From assembly GCA_029582265.1 (NCBI GenBank), contig CM055817.1, forward strand, positions 31,849,097-31,913,096: 64,000 nucleotides of DNA. The letters run 5' to 3'. Made by a program: the position numbers and the translations under genes. Source of the stretch: Zoroaster sp. YZ-2022. Its lineage: Eukaryota; Echinodermata; Asteroidea; Forcipulatida; Zoroasteridae. Positions 46,432 through 54,913 of the stretch are shown here, piece after piece (within the stretch, counting starts at the first letter, position 1; each line of letters starts with the position of its first letter). The notes under the pieces were generated by a model that searched no databases, had not been told where the DNA came from, and worked only from the letters and a program-made list of their open reading frames with translations.

Positions 46432-46610
46432 GACGCGGAGCTCGCGGAGCACGCTGACTCTGTCGAGAATCGCGCGAAGCACGCTGACTCTGTCGAGAAT
46501 CGCGCGGAGCACGCTGACTCTGTCGAGAATCGCGCGGAGCACGCTGACTCTGTCGAGAATCGCGCGAAGCACGCTGACGCGAAGTACTCTGTCGAGAATC
46601 GCGCGAAGCG
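46432..46610 (-). repeat. 30-bp tandem repeat, inverted copy
   Basis: Five to six copies of the complement of the 45457-45608 unit. The two arrays form an inverted pair around the clamp domain. Reading frames across it on the minus strand are repeat artefacts. Confidence 0.9.
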
Positions 46611-46629
46611 TAAAAATAACTTTTTTTAA

Positions 46630-46779
46630 ATAAAATCAAAAGATTTTAGAGAATCGTTGTTGGCAGAATATGCGCACGCTGTCGCGGAGCAACAGTTTGA
46701 CGATTTTGAAAAAGTTTTAGCGCGTATACATCTTGAAATTAAAAATAAAAATATTGATATAGAGTATGAACATTTTTAA
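46630..46779 (+). pseudogene. Small Polinton ORF remnant without ATG
   Basis: A 49-codon open stretch between stops encodes a charged, helical-looking segment including the repeat-derived AHAVAEQQ and FEKVLARIHLEI. No ATG is present. It may be the tail of a gene disrupted by the neighbouring repeat array. Confidence 0.3.
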
Positions 46780-46891
46780 ATTTTAAACATCACATTTAAG
46801 CGAAACACGCTGACGCGAAGCGTGTCGCGGAGCGCGCCGCTGACTCTGTCGAGAATCGCGCGAAGCGAAACATTATAAAAAACAATAACAA

Positions 46892-47098
46892 ATGCAACGA
46901 GAAAGAAACGAATCGAAATTAATGAGCGCGCTTGCGTTTGATATTATTGATAACTTTAATAGAAGCGCGGTTAGAGTTATCAATAACAATATGAGTATAG
47001 AGAATGAGTTTCGAAAAATAAAAAGATTAAAATCGTTTCCAGTAATAAAAGAGTATGGAAAGAATAATTGTTCCTTGCAGATGGTTAATAATTGGTAA
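46892..47098 (+). CDS. Small Polinton protein, unknown
   Basis: 68 residues, start MQRERNESK, charged and probably helical, rich in Asn. An ATTATAAAAAACAATAAC promoter-like stretch lies just upstream. It overlaps the next gene by 44 bases in another frame. I recognise no family. It could be the N-terminal part of the same gene as 47055-47351 if a frameshift has occurred. Confidence 0.45.
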   Translation: MQRERNESKLMSALAFDIIDNFNRSAVRVINNNMSIENEFRKIKRLKSFPVIKEYGKNNCSLQMVNNW

Positions 47099-47351
47099 AA
47101 CGTACAAATGTTGCGTGCATAGTTCTCCTAACGTATACTATTGCGCTTTTCATCAGTTTAAAATTAAAAGCGGAAAAACCTCGCCGGTTGAGTGTAAAAA
47201 TTGTAAAAAAGGTACAAAAACAACAACGGGTTTATGTACAAACTGCGCAAGAGCATTAAAAGTAAAAACTTCTTACCAAATGAATAAAAAAGCTACACGG
47301 TTGTTTAATTTAGTAATGGTAGAACTTAAAAAAAAGTTTTTTGTTGAGTAA
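47055..47351 (+). CDS. Small zinc-ribbon-like Polinton protein
   Basis: 98 residues with a dense Cys/His pattern: CC near residue 19, a C-x-F-H, then C-x-x-C followed 13 residues later by a second C-x-x-C (CKNCKKG and LCTNCARA). This looks like a zinc ribbon or related metal-binding fold, followed by a basic C-terminus. Such proteins often bind nucleic acid, but the role here is unknown. The start Met at 47055 lies within the preceding gene, so the true start is uncertain. Confidence 0.55.
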   Translation: MERIIVPCRWLIIGKTYKCCVHSSPNVYYCAFHQFKIKSGKTSPVECKNCKKGTKTTTGLCTNCARALKVKTSYQMNKKATRLFNLVMVELKKKFFVE

Positions 47352-47359
47352 TATCAAAT

Positions 47360-47704
47360 ATGGGTGAACTATTAAGAACGTGTATACTTTCGCTTATTGA
47401 TGATTTAAAACGCTTCACGCGCTTTGCGCTAGCGGCGTCGAGAGAATTTATATTTTTAGAATATTATATTAAAAACATTCCCGCACAACGATTGATTATA
47501 CTCGTGCGAGAAAAATTAGTTCCAGCGTCAGAGTTGTTTAAATCTAGAAATTTAGCTGGTATAAAAGAGTATTTAACGCAACTCGGTTTAGACGTGTATT
47601 ACATCGACTCGTATTATAGCGGGTTGCAGAGTATAAATGAAACGGACAAAGAAACTATTTTTTGGCATTTAGAACTAATTATAAACATTGTACTAAAACT
47701 TTAA
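47360..47704 (+). CDS. Polinton hypothetical protein, 114 aa
   Basis: A mostly helical, Leu/Ile-rich protein starting MGELLRTCIL, eight bases after the upstream gene's stop. Residues 18-30 (RFTRFALAASRE) are encoded by a copy of the GC-rich short repeat, so this part may be an insertion. No recognised domain. It is followed by the 12-bp repeat array at 47721. Confidence 0.5.
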   Translation: MGELLRTCILSLIDDLKRFTRFALAASREFIFLEYYIKNIPAQRLIILVREKLVPASELFKSRNLAGIKEYLTQLGLDVYYIDSYYSGLQSINETDKETIFWHLELIINIVLKL

Positions 47705-47720
47705 ATTGTACGGAGGAGGT

Positions 47721-47806
47721 CGCTCCGCTACACGCTCCGCTACACGCTCCGCTACACGCTCCGCTACACGCTCCGCTACACGCTCCGCTACACGCTCCGC
47801 TATTTG
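47721..47806 (+). repeat. 12-bp tandem repeat CTCCGCTACACG, about 7 copies
   Basis: A perfect short array between two convergent genes. The apparent frames on both strands (HAPLHAPL and VAERVAER) are artefacts. The unit is a variant of the element's dispersed GC-rich repeat. Confidence 0.9.
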
Positions 47807-47888
47807 CGAAGCGTGTTTTTGATTGTCAGTGCGCTCCGCGACAGCGTAATAATTTTTATTTATACTCACTTTAAACTCAAAAGTTTTT

Positions 47889-48500
47889 CTATAAGAAATT
47901 TTTTTCTGCGTTTTCGTCGGCAGTTTCAACCTCTGTTTTTGTTGTGTTCTCGACAGAGTGCTTTGCGCTCTCGCGGTTTCGTATTTTTTCTTTCATTTTA
48001 TAATATTTATCCCGCTCTTCGCATACGAGTACAAATTCTTCTTGACTGATGCGACCGTCTTCTATAGCTTTACTAACGTGGTTTTCGATCGTGTTGAGTT
48101 TACTCATCGCTAAAATTCGTATTTCATCGTGTTTTTTAGCTTTTTTATACAATTTATTTTTTACATATCTAAGAGCAAACGCTCCTCCACCCAACCCTAA
48201 AGCTAAACCTTCTAAAATGTATCCCACGGGTGACGATATGACTGTAGCGATACTAGCTATTCCGATGGCTCCTGCCCCCATACAGCCCAATTCAGCTATT
48301 GTTTCTATAGCGTTACAAACGTTGATGGTTTTATTATATGTTTTATATACAGCTTCGCGTTCGTTAATTTCGTTTCGTAATTCTTTTTGAACGTCATCGA
48401 TGTTTTTCAATCTAAATATTTTAGCGTTAGAGCGCTCAGCGTCAGCGGTGTCAGATAAAACTGTAAAATTTGGATAAAGTACGTTCGTTGATTCGCTCAT
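47889..48500 (-). CDS. Polinton membrane-associated protein, 203 aa
   Basis: Begins MSESTNVLYP. The N-terminal 65 residues are charged and helical, with the repeat-derived TADAERSN near residue 18. A long hydrophobic, Gly/Ala-rich stretch from about 70 to 110 (GAIGIASIATVISSP, then LALGLGGGAFAL) could form two membrane helices. The C-terminus is a charged coil with SQEEFVLVCEERDKYYKMK. Similar proteins are, to my knowledge, common in metazoan Polintons, but the function is unknown. It is transcribed toward the left. Confidence 0.65.
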   Translation of the reverse strand: MSESTNVLYPNFTVLSDTADAERSNAKIFRLKNIDDVQKELRNEINEREAVYKTYNKTINVCNAIETIAELGCMGAGAIGIASIATVISSPVGYILEGLALGLGGGAFALRYVKNKLYKKAKKHDEIRILAMSKLNTIENHVSKAIEDGRISQEEFVLVCEERDKYYKMKEKIRNRESAKHSVENTTKTEVETADENAEKNFL

Positions 48501-48520
48501 TGTTTATTAATAGTAAATAT

Positions 48521-49027
48521 TTAAATTAGAATCTTTTTAATTTTAACCTCGTAACATATTCCAGCGTTTAAAGACCCAAACAAATTTATATTTACATACA
48601 GTTTGTTATCGATTAAATCAATATTTTTGTTTTTTATAACGTAGCATAATATACATTCTAAATATTGTGGTTCATTCGTAAAATAAAAGTTACCACCCAG
48701 GGGAAAAGCTATAACTTTTCTATCATCGGGATCAAATTGTTCACTTTTTACTAAAGAATAATAATTATTTTCACCTATATTCATTTTAGCATAGAACGAA
48801 TAAAATGTTGTGTCATACATACAAATTGATATTGTTTCATCGCCCCAGTATAATTCAAAATTTCCGTCGAAAAAAAGAAACGGTATATCACCTGCATTTT
48901 CAATCGGACTAATGTGGCCAGTTTTTTCATACAAAAAAGAAGCATCGCTACCAACAGACAAAACATAGCTACTTTGCTCGCTCGCACGCTTCGCGTCAGC
49001 GCGACTGGGACCGTATATGCTCGCCAT
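48521..49027 (-). CDS. Polinton beta-rich protein, MASIYGP paralogue 1
   Basis: 168 residues starting MASIYGP. Residues 8-15 come from a GC-rich repeat (SRADAKRA). The rest alternates strands and aromatic residues, ending LFGSLNAGICYEVKIK. It shares its start, length and C-terminal motif with the next gene upstream (49046-49543), so the two are tandem duplicates. The beta-rich character and the place beside the probable minor capsid gene make a virion role plausible, but this is inference. Confidence 0.6.
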   Translation of the reverse strand: MASIYGPSRADAKRASEQSSYVLSVGSDASFLYEKTGHISPIENAGDIPFLFFDGNFELYWGDETISICMYDTTFYSFYAKMNIGENNYYSLVKSEQFDPDDRKVIAFPLGGNFYFTNEPQYLECILCYVIKNKNIDLIDNKLYVNINLFGSLNAGICYEVKIKKILI

Positions 49028-49045
49028 ATTTATAACATATAAATA

Positions 49046-49543
49046 TTAATTTAACGGTAAACTTTTAATTTTTATATTAAAACAGATTTTAGAATTTAGC
49101 GCACCGAAAAAAGTCGCCTCTACAAAAACTTTTGAAACACCACGCATTTTCAAACACATTTCGTACTTTAAATGTTGCGTTTCATTATCGATAAAATGAA
49201 ATTTATCATCTCGTTGTGGAGAAGGAATGTGATAAACATTGGGTGCATAATCACGCGTTACTGAGTGCGTAGCAAAACTATTGGTTTTTATAAATTGCGT
49301 AAAAATACTACAGTATGTGGGGGAAATGTTAAACATAAAAAAGGGTTGTTTAAAAACATCGTGCCATCCGAGTATAACGTTGAATTTTTCGATAAGAATA
49401 GTTTTTTGTAAAATTTCATCTCTATTTAAATATCCGTGATGTTCGTAAATTTCGCTAGGCGATGCTTTGTCGCTCACACTACCACTATCGCTAGACAAAA
49501 CATTGTTATAACTCGCTCGACCGGGCCCGTAAATACTCGCCAT
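49046..49543 (-). CDS. Polinton beta-rich protein, MASIYGP paralogue 2
   Basis: 165 residues starting MASIYGPGRAS, with a C-terminal FFGALNSKICFNIKIK matching its neighbour. The middle is strongly diverged, suggesting fast evolution after duplication, as for surface-exposed proteins. The start is preceded on its strand by TTGTATAAAT directly before ATGG, the promoter-like arrangement seen at its paralogue. No repeat-derived insert is present in this copy. Confidence 0.6.
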   Translation of the reverse strand: MASIYGPGRASYNNVLSSDSGSVSDKASPSEIYEHHGYLNRDEILQKTILIEKFNVILGWHDVFKQPFFMFNISPTYCSIFTQFIKTNSFATHSVTRDYAPNVYHIPSPQRDDKFHFIDNETQHLKYEMCLKMRGVSKVFVEATFFGALNSKICFNIKIKSLPLN

Positions 49544-49545
49544 AT

Positions 49546-50220
49546 TTATACAATCTCTAGATTTAAAATAACGGGGAAACCGTGATTATTTATATCTCTG
49601 TCTTTTGAATCTTTAATTTTAAAACTCAACGCGTTAAAAGTACCGATTTTTAATTTTTTAAACGTTGGACTATTATATTCCATAAACATACTATTTCCAA
49701 ACGATTGTCCTTGCAGGGGAAAAACGTTTAAGACGGTGCTAGGCTGTCCATTAAAATAATTATCGGTTGTAGAAATCTGTTCGCAATGAATGTATACAAT
49801 TTTAAAAAGTTGTACATCAATTCTTTTACTATATTCTCCTACGGTTAAAAATTCACTGTGTAGTCCGAGTAAATTAGCTAACCCCGACGAAAATTTAATT
49901 GATTTATTGCCATCGTTTAACTTTAGCGCGTAAACACCCGTTGATTTATTGATCGTAAACGTTATCCAAGACTCGTTTTTTGAAATTATATCTATAATTT
50001 CATAAATGTTGTAAAGCCCCGGCTCTATAAATTTTACAACATTATCTAATCCCGCTGTACGATAGGTTATTCGTTCTTTTTTACGTACGTTGTAATATCC
50101 TACCCAAATGTTTGCGCTAAGTAATGATATCGTGAGAGTACCACTACGATTATCGATAACGTTACCTAATTGAATTTCTCCACCATTTCTTTCAATTTCT
50201 AATTCAACGGTATGAAACAT
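49546..50220 (-). CDS. Probable Polinton minor capsid (penton-like) protein
   Basis: I chose the Met at 50220 (MFHTVELEI), because the earlier Met at 50259 would overlap the divergent gene at 50247 and the promoter-like AT-rich gap. The ~224-residue protein is beta-rich with a conserved-looking YIHCEQIS segment followed by NGQPSTVLNVFP and a C-terminal FKIKDSKDRDINNHG motif. This pattern and size fit the single jelly-roll minor capsid protein that forms pentons in Polintons. Confidence is moderate because no structure comparison was possible. Confidence 0.6.
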   Translation of the reverse strand: MFHTVELEIERNGGEIQLGNVIDNRSGTLTISLLSANIWVGYYNVRKKERITYRTAGLDNVVKFIEPGLYNIYEIIDIISKNESWITFTINKSTGVYALKLNDGNKSIKFSSGLANLLGLHSEFLTVGEYSKRIDVQLFKIVYIHCEQISTTDNYFNGQPSTVLNVFPLQGQSFGNSMFMEYNSPTFKKLKIGTFNALSFKIKDSKDRDINNHGFPVILNLEIV

Positions 50221-50246
50221 TTTAATATTAAATTTTATAATAATAA
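50221..50246. promoter_or_regulatory. Short divergent promoter gap
   Basis: Only 26 bp, AT-only apart from a few bases, separate the divergent starts at 50220 (minus) and 50247 (plus). It contains TTTATAATAATAA directly before the plus-strand ATG and TTATAAAATTTAATATTAAA toward the minus-strand ATG. Confidence 0.5.
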
Positions 50247-50558
50247 ATGACGTTTCCATTAGAATTCGAGAGTAATTTTACGTATCCATACGAGCAATCT
50301 GGAAATTTCAACGCGCCTCTTAATTTTAACGCTACCGATTTAACGAGTATAAATATTTACGTTAACGATAACGATTTTTTTGTTGCGCATTTTGATAATG
50401 TTTTTAGCAACTACAAGTTACCTCGCGTTAAAAGCGATAGTGTTGTCGATGATTGGAATTCTAACCAGCTTAAATTTTTATCAAAATCAAATAAATTTTA
50501 CGACGTATTGCGCTACGACAAGATGTGGCGTGAGTTATCAACATTTAATGCATTCTAA
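50247..50558 (+). CDS. Polinton hypothetical protein, 103 aa
   Basis: Starts MTFPLEFESNF and is rich in Asn, Phe and Tyr. It has no membrane helix or known motif, and ends in LSTFNAF. An open frame without ATG continues from 50567 into the next gene, so the two may once have been joined. A frameshift near 50550 cannot be excluded. Confidence 0.5.
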   Translation: MTFPLEFESNFTYPYEQSGNFNAPLNFNATDLTSINIYVNDNDFFVAHFDNVFSNYKLPRVKSDSVVDDWNSNQLKFLSKSNKFYDVLRYDKMWRELSTFNAF

Positions 50559-50623
50559 CGCGATGATTAATAGTTTTTTTTAGATTTCACGTCTATTATC
50601 AAATTAGACGGTTGTTAAAAGAA

Positions 50624-51661
50624 ATGAGCTGTCCTACATCTTTTCAAAATTATTTTAGCGCTTTCGATAACAATGTAGATAGTAGCGCTTATAAAAGACT
50701 ATGTAAAGACTTTCATTTATCGCAAGTTTCCAATTGGAAACAACAAGTTGACGCGTACAGCGGCGGATTAGGAACCGCTTATTATTACCGTAACGGCTAC
50801 ATTCCAGTACCGGGAAACAATTACGATAAAAGTAGTTTAAACGTAATCTCTACCGAGGTGACTGATTACGATTATTATAAAACTGCGACTAAAATGAGCT
50901 TTGGAGACCATCCTTCGACTTATACAGTCGCTTACATTTCACAATCTCCATCTACTCGCGCAGCTTGGGCAAAATTTATAATCGACGAGTCTGTAGGTTT
51001 TACAGATATCGGCACGGAACACATAAATGATTCAATAAGAACGTACGTTTACGCGATATTGGGAGCTCAAGCGCGAGTTAAAAGTTCGTTTCTCGCGAGT
51101 GGCGTTGGTTTAGACGCTCAGCGTGAATTTATAAATATAACTAACGCCGAGATTGATTCTCCAGTTGATTTACAATCTAACATTCAACGATATCAAGACG
51201 TTTTACAAAACGCTCGCAGTCAATTAAACTTTTGTTTGGGAGAAAATTTATACATGATGCCTAGCGATATGAATTTACGAATAGGCACTTACGCGGGATA
51301 CAACAATAATATATTGATCGCAACAAGTAATTTATCGTTGGGTTCAAATTTAGATACAAATTCAACGCCAGCCGCTGCCCCTATTCCGCCGTTAGAGCAA
51401 TCGTCGTTGCCATTAATCGCTAAACACGCTGTCGCGGAGCGCTCGGAGCGCGAAGAAGGCTCTACCGCGCCTAGCGTTAGTGACATTACGCTATCGCGAA
51501 GCGCGCCGCTGGCGCGAAGCGTGATGCGGAGCGCGCAAGAACCCACACTCTCTTTAGAAGAAGGCTCTTTAAAATCCCACAAAGAAGAAAAAAGTGCTTT
51601 GATCATTGGTATCGCAGTTTTAGGTACGCTTGGCGTTATGATTTACGAATTGTTTCTTTAA
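50624..51661 (+). CDS. Polinton hypothetical protein with C-terminal membrane helix
   Basis: 345 residues from the first ATG (MSCPTSFQNYF). The N-terminal ~220 residues look globular, with YSGGLGTAYYYRNGYIPVPG and a conserved-looking WAKFIIDESVGF. A Pro/Ser-rich, low-complexity region from about 250 to 315 is largely built from GC-rich repeat copies (AVAERSERE, LSRSAPLARS). The last 20 residues are hydrophobic (ALIIGIAVLGTLGVMIYE), a single tail anchor. It is probably a virion or membrane protein; no family was recognised. Confidence 0.6.
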   Translation: MSCPTSFQNYFSAFDNNVDSSAYKRLCKDFHLSQVSNWKQQVDAYSGGLGTAYYYRNGYIPVPGNNYDKSSLNVISTEVTDYDYYKTATKMSFGDHPSTYTVAYISQSPSTRAAWAKFIIDESVGFTDIGTEHINDSIRTYVYAILGAQARVKSSFLASGVGLDAQREFINITNAEIDSPVDLQSNIQRYQDVLQNARSQLNFCLGENLYMMPSDMNLRIGTYAGYNNNILIATSNLSLGSNLDTNSTPAAAPIPPLEQSSLPLIAKHAVAERSEREEGSTAPSVSDITLSRSAPLARSVMRSAQEPTLSLEEGSLKSHKEEKSALIIGIAVLGTLGVMIYELFL

Positions 51662-51675
51662 AGTTCGCTGTAGCG

Positions 51676-53031
51676 TTAGCGCGCTAGCGCTTTTTGCGTT
51701 AAAACTAGTACTCCAACTCCAGTTAACGCTAACCACAAATGTTCAGCCGTCCACGCAACGACTTTTGAAGCTGTTTTACATAACCAACTTACTACAGATC
51801 CTATAATAGCTGGTAAATTACTTAAAGCTTTTGTGCCTAATTTAGATAATACATTAGCTAAATTGTTTAATGTTTTTTGTATCCATTCTTTTACATTACC
51901 GCTCGGTTTGGGTGGTGCAGGCGTTGGAGTTGGTTCGGGTTTTGGTGCGGGTGGCGTGGGTTCGGGTTTTGGTGCGGGAGTTGGAGTTGGTGAAATGGGT
52001 GGTGGTATAACTGAACTTACAGCACCGGTAATCGATTCAACGATAAAAGCGATGGTCATACCAACGGCCGTTAATATAGCGACTATCGTAACGCCTTGTT
52101 CTCTAAATAAAGTTCTAATTTTATCACCCAACGTAACGTCTCTCGTTAACATTTTTTGAAACGTTTCTCTAATTCTATTAATTTGACTACGAAGAATGTT
52201 TTCGTTCACACTAGTAGCTTCTAATCTCGCTCGTCTTTCATCCTGTTTTTCTCGTAGTTGTTTACGTAGTTTTTCCGTTTCATCTACATCGTCAGCGCCT
52301 CGAGCGCTTACGTGTTCTTGTTCAAGATTAGATATTTCTTCGTCAAGCTGGCTCAATTTAGCTAAATTTAATTCAAGTTGGCCTCGAGTCGTTCGTAAAG
52401 CTTCATCAAGCCCCTCAATTTCTCTCAGTGGAAAGTTTAATTGGCTGCTAGCGTCTTCACCACGCTCCGCGCGCTCCGCGTCTCTCGTACTCTCTATCAC
52501 CGCCATTTCGATAGCTTCCTCTACTTTTTTAGATTTTTCTACAAGCAGTAACGGTGGAGTTGGTGATCTTCTACCACTGCTTGTTCGCTTTTCAATCGGT
52601 TTTTCCGCTTCTTCTATAACATCTACTATCGCTTCTTCACTTTTACCTAATACTAATAAATCTTTTAAAAGCGACGCGTTTACTTTTAAAAAAGGTACTC
52701 TTGTTCCCGTTAGTCGTACTAATTTTTCACCCTGTTTAAAATAGAGTATACTTCTATTTTTATTATCTTTACGCTCTTCAAATCTAGTATAGTCTTTTAT
52801 AGCGTTTTTATGACCTATACTTGCATAAAAATCATCGACTGTAAGTCTAAGTGTTCTTTCTTTTAGAGATAAAGTCGGCACGAAAGAAGAAAGTTTAACA
52901 ACTTGATCGTATATTTCTGCTACTTCTTCATCAAAACCATATTCATTGCTATCTTCATTAAGATCTTCATCATCATCAAGATTTTGTAATAACGGATCTA
53001 ACTCCATAAGATCGCGTCCTCCTTTTGCCAT
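51676..53031 (-). CDS. Polinton large membrane/coiled-coil protein, 451 aa
   Basis: Starts MAKGGRDLMELDPLL. There is an acidic N-terminus, a small globular part to about 130, then a long coiled coil (about 205-300) with repeat-derived RDAERAERGED before it. A hydrophobic helix (VTIVAILTAVGMTIAFIV) follows near 310, then a Pro/Lys/Glu-rich stretch of PTPAPKPEP units, and a hydrophobic C-terminus with GSVVSWLCK and HLWLALTGVGVLVL. This arrangement is, as far as I know, typical of a conserved Polinton protein of unknown function, probably virion-associated. Its stop lies 14 bp from the convergent upstream gene. Confidence 0.65.
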   Translation of the reverse strand: MAKGGRDLMELDPLLQNLDDDEDLNEDSNEYGFDEEVAEIYDQVVKLSSFVPTLSLKERTLRLTVDDFYASIGHKNAIKDYTRFEERKDNKNRSILYFKQGEKLVRLTGTRVPFLKVNASLLKDLLVLGKSEEAIVDVIEEAEKPIEKRTSSGRRSPTPPLLLVEKSKKVEEAIEMAVIESTRDAERAERGEDASSQLNFPLREIEGLDEALRTTRGQLELNLAKLSQLDEEISNLEQEHVSARGADDVDETEKLRKQLREKQDERRARLEATSVNENILRSQINRIRETFQKMLTRDVTLGDKIRTLFREQGVTIVAILTAVGMTIAFIVESITGAVSSVIPPPISPTPTPAPKPEPTPPAPKPEPTPTPAPPKPSGNVKEWIQKTLNNLANVLSKLGTKALSNLPAIIGSVVSWLCKTASKVVAWTAEHLWLALTGVGVLVLTQKALAR

Positions 53032-53069
53032 TTTATAATTACTTTTTATCTTTTTTAAATAGTTTATAA

Positions 53070-53483
53070 CTAGCGTAGCCCACTAAACTCATGCCAATAA
53101 TGATAAATACAATTTCTCGAGTTTTTTTTTTCTTCGCTAGGAACGTAAAAATCTTCTAGCTGCGGTTCGTCGTACAAATCAGGAGGTAAATTCATTCGTT
53201 GGTTAGTTACTCGCGAATACTCATCCATCGCTTCGTCGATATTATTAAACGTTCTTACGGCGCTCGTTTCTTTTTGTATTTTCTCGTTTAAATAATCTAG
53301 ATATTTTAAACGCTTTTTACTAAATTCGTCTCTGGCTTTCGAAAGTTGCTCTATCGCCAAATCGTGTCTTTTTCGTTCTCGTTGAGCGTCGTTACCTCTT
53401 AGTTCGCTGAATAGAAAATTGCCACCGGTAAACGCCAGCGCGTTGACTATCGCACTTCCAACCATCATAACTACAGATGCCAT
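53070..53483 (-). CDS. Polinton small protein, likely frameshifted at A10 run
   Basis: 137 residues starting MASVVMMVGSAIVNALAF, a hydrophobic N-terminus, then a charged helical region (about 30-95) and an acidic stretch. The last ~18 residues follow a run of ten A's on the coding strand (53131-53122) and look unlike the rest. The adjacent frame stays open from there to 53039 and is strongly hydrophobic, so the natural C-terminus probably lies in that frame. The lesion could be a one-base indel in the genome or an assembly error. The family is common in Polintons; its function is unknown. Confidence 0.6.
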   Translation of the reverse strand: MASVVMMVGSAIVNALAFTGGNFLFSELRGNDAQRERKRHDLAIEQLSKARDEFSKKRLKYLDYLNEKIQKETSAVRTFNNIDEAMDEYSRVTNQRMNLPPDLYDEPQLEDFYVPSEEKKNSRNCIYHYWHEFSGLR

Positions 53484-53592
53484 TTTCTTATATAATTCGT
53501 AACGATTATATTTTTTAACATGCGCGAGAAAGACTTATTTCTTATATTTAACAACACATTTTTAAAAATTATTATATTTACTAACATCAAAT
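53484..53592. promoter_or_regulatory. Divergent promoter region before the capsid gene
   Basis: A 109-bp AT-rich gap between divergent starts. It has AATTATTATATTTAC shortly before the capsid ATG, and the same string precedes the gene at 56777. On the minus side TTATATAA lies close to the start at 53483. Confidence 0.5.
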
Positions 53593-54870
53593 ATGACTAG
53601 TAATATGTACGGAGATGTGCTAGATCCATACAGAAGAATAAGAGAACCTCGAGGTGTAAAAGGAACGCGTCAAAAAGTCGTCATTACAAACAATCCGAGT
53701 ACTATTACCGAAAATCAATTGTTGACGGTTCGTTTTCCAAATTTAGGAATGAATGACGTCATCGTTCCCAATACAACTCGATTAGCGTTTAATATAGAAC
53801 TCGTTAGCTCGGATGATGAAAATAGAACGATGGTGCAAAACATTGGTAGAGCCATCGTAAAACATATAATTATTAAAATGGAAGGAAATGAAATATTCAG
53901 TTTAGACGACGCGGATGTATTCAATTGTTATAAAGACGAATGGTTGACCAAAGATCAACGCGAAAATTTAGCGTATCAAGGAATCGAAGATGCAAACGTA
54001 ACTAAATTAAGAGTGGACGCTAGCGATAAAGTTCCCGCGGGCAACGGAGGAAAAGATAAAGCTATAGCAGATACGTATAAAAATAGATATTACATTCCGC
54101 TAGATTTTGAATTGTTGACCGATCATCAACCCTATTACCAGAGTGGCATAGGGGATAGATTAACTTACGAACTCGTGTTTAATAAATTTAGTAAAGTGAT
54201 TAAAAGTACCGACGATAATGCAAAATATGTTATAAACGGGATTTCTTTAGAATATGAGGTCGTTCATATGCCGGAACTCGCTAGAACGATTAAAAATCAA
54301 TATACCTCTCGGTTGAGCATATTGTTTGATCGTGTACTGAGACAGAGCGTGACCGTATTGAACAAAAGAGATACGATGTGGAATATAAATTTAAATACTC
54401 CCGCAAAAAGTATGAAAGGAATATTGTTTTTGTTCAGAGAACCCACCACGAAAGAAAGCAATAAATTTTATAATCCGAAAATAGACAAAGTTTCAATCAC
54501 GATCGAGGGCGTTCCCAATCAACTCTACGCGCATGGAATGAAAAGGTATCAACATTACGAAGAGATTTCAAAATATTTAGGCGATTCGAGCAAGCAACAC
54601 GCTATACAAGTCGTACAAGCTCTAGACTTGTCGAACGTTAAACTATCTAATTGTTTACTAAATCGATATGGCCTATTCCTAGATTTGAGAACGAGCACGG
54701 ACAATAAATTAAACGGAAGCGGAAGACGAGTACAAAACTTATCCAAAGGAATTACTATACAAATGGAAAGAGAAACAGAGAATGCGGGAGAACTAAACAT
54801 GTATACTTTTATTATCATGGACGCGCAACTAAATATAAGAAACTCACGTTTTGACTCTGTAGATTATTAA
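53593..54870 (+). CDS. Polinton major capsid protein (double jelly-roll)
   Basis: 425 residues starting MTSNMYGDVLDPYR. The size, beta-rich composition and landmarks such as VRFPNLGMNDVIVPNTTRLAF, the GNEIFSLDDADVF segment, YIPLDFELLTDHQPYY and a C-terminal YTFIIMDAQLNI match the double jelly-roll major capsid protein of metazoan Polintons. Trimers of this protein would form the hexagonal capsomers of an icosahedral virion. The gene is uninterrupted, has no GC-rich repeat insertion, and is followed 43 bp later by the packaging ATPase, the usual order. Confidence 0.85.
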   Translation: MTSNMYGDVLDPYRRIREPRGVKGTRQKVVITNNPSTITENQLLTVRFPNLGMNDVIVPNTTRLAFNIELVSSDDENRTMVQNIGRAIVKHIIIKMEGNEIFSLDDADVFNCYKDEWLTKDQRENLAYQGIEDANVTKLRVDASDKVPAGNGGKDKAIADTYKNRYYIPLDFELLTDHQPYYQSGIGDRLTYELVFNKFSKVIKSTDDNAKYVINGISLEYEVVHMPELARTIKNQYTSRLSILFDRVLRQSVTVLNKRDTMWNINLNTPAKSMKGILFLFREPTTKESNKFYNPKIDKVSITIEGVPNQLYAHGMKRYQHYEEISKYLGDSSKQHAIQVVQALDLSNVKLSNCLLNRYGLFLDLRTSTDNKLNGSGRRVQNLSKGITIQMERETENAGELNMYTFIIMDAQLNIRNSRFDSVDY

Positions 54871-54913
54871 AATTGATAAGTGATTATTAAAATTAGCGAC
54901 TATTATAAACAAG

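Noticed and set aside
46354..46639. Minus-strand frames with VLRAILDRVS or SRQSQRAP repeats
   Set aside because: Arise from the inverted 30-bp array; overlapped by noncoding repeat DNA.
47662..47929. Frames with HAPLHAPL or RVAERVAE repeats
   Set aside because: Six-fold products of the 12-bp array between convergent genes.
51833..52744. Plus-strand Gly/Val- and Ser-rich frames opposite the 451-aa gene
   Set aside because: Antisense shadows of the coiled-coil/Pro-rich gene on the minus strand.
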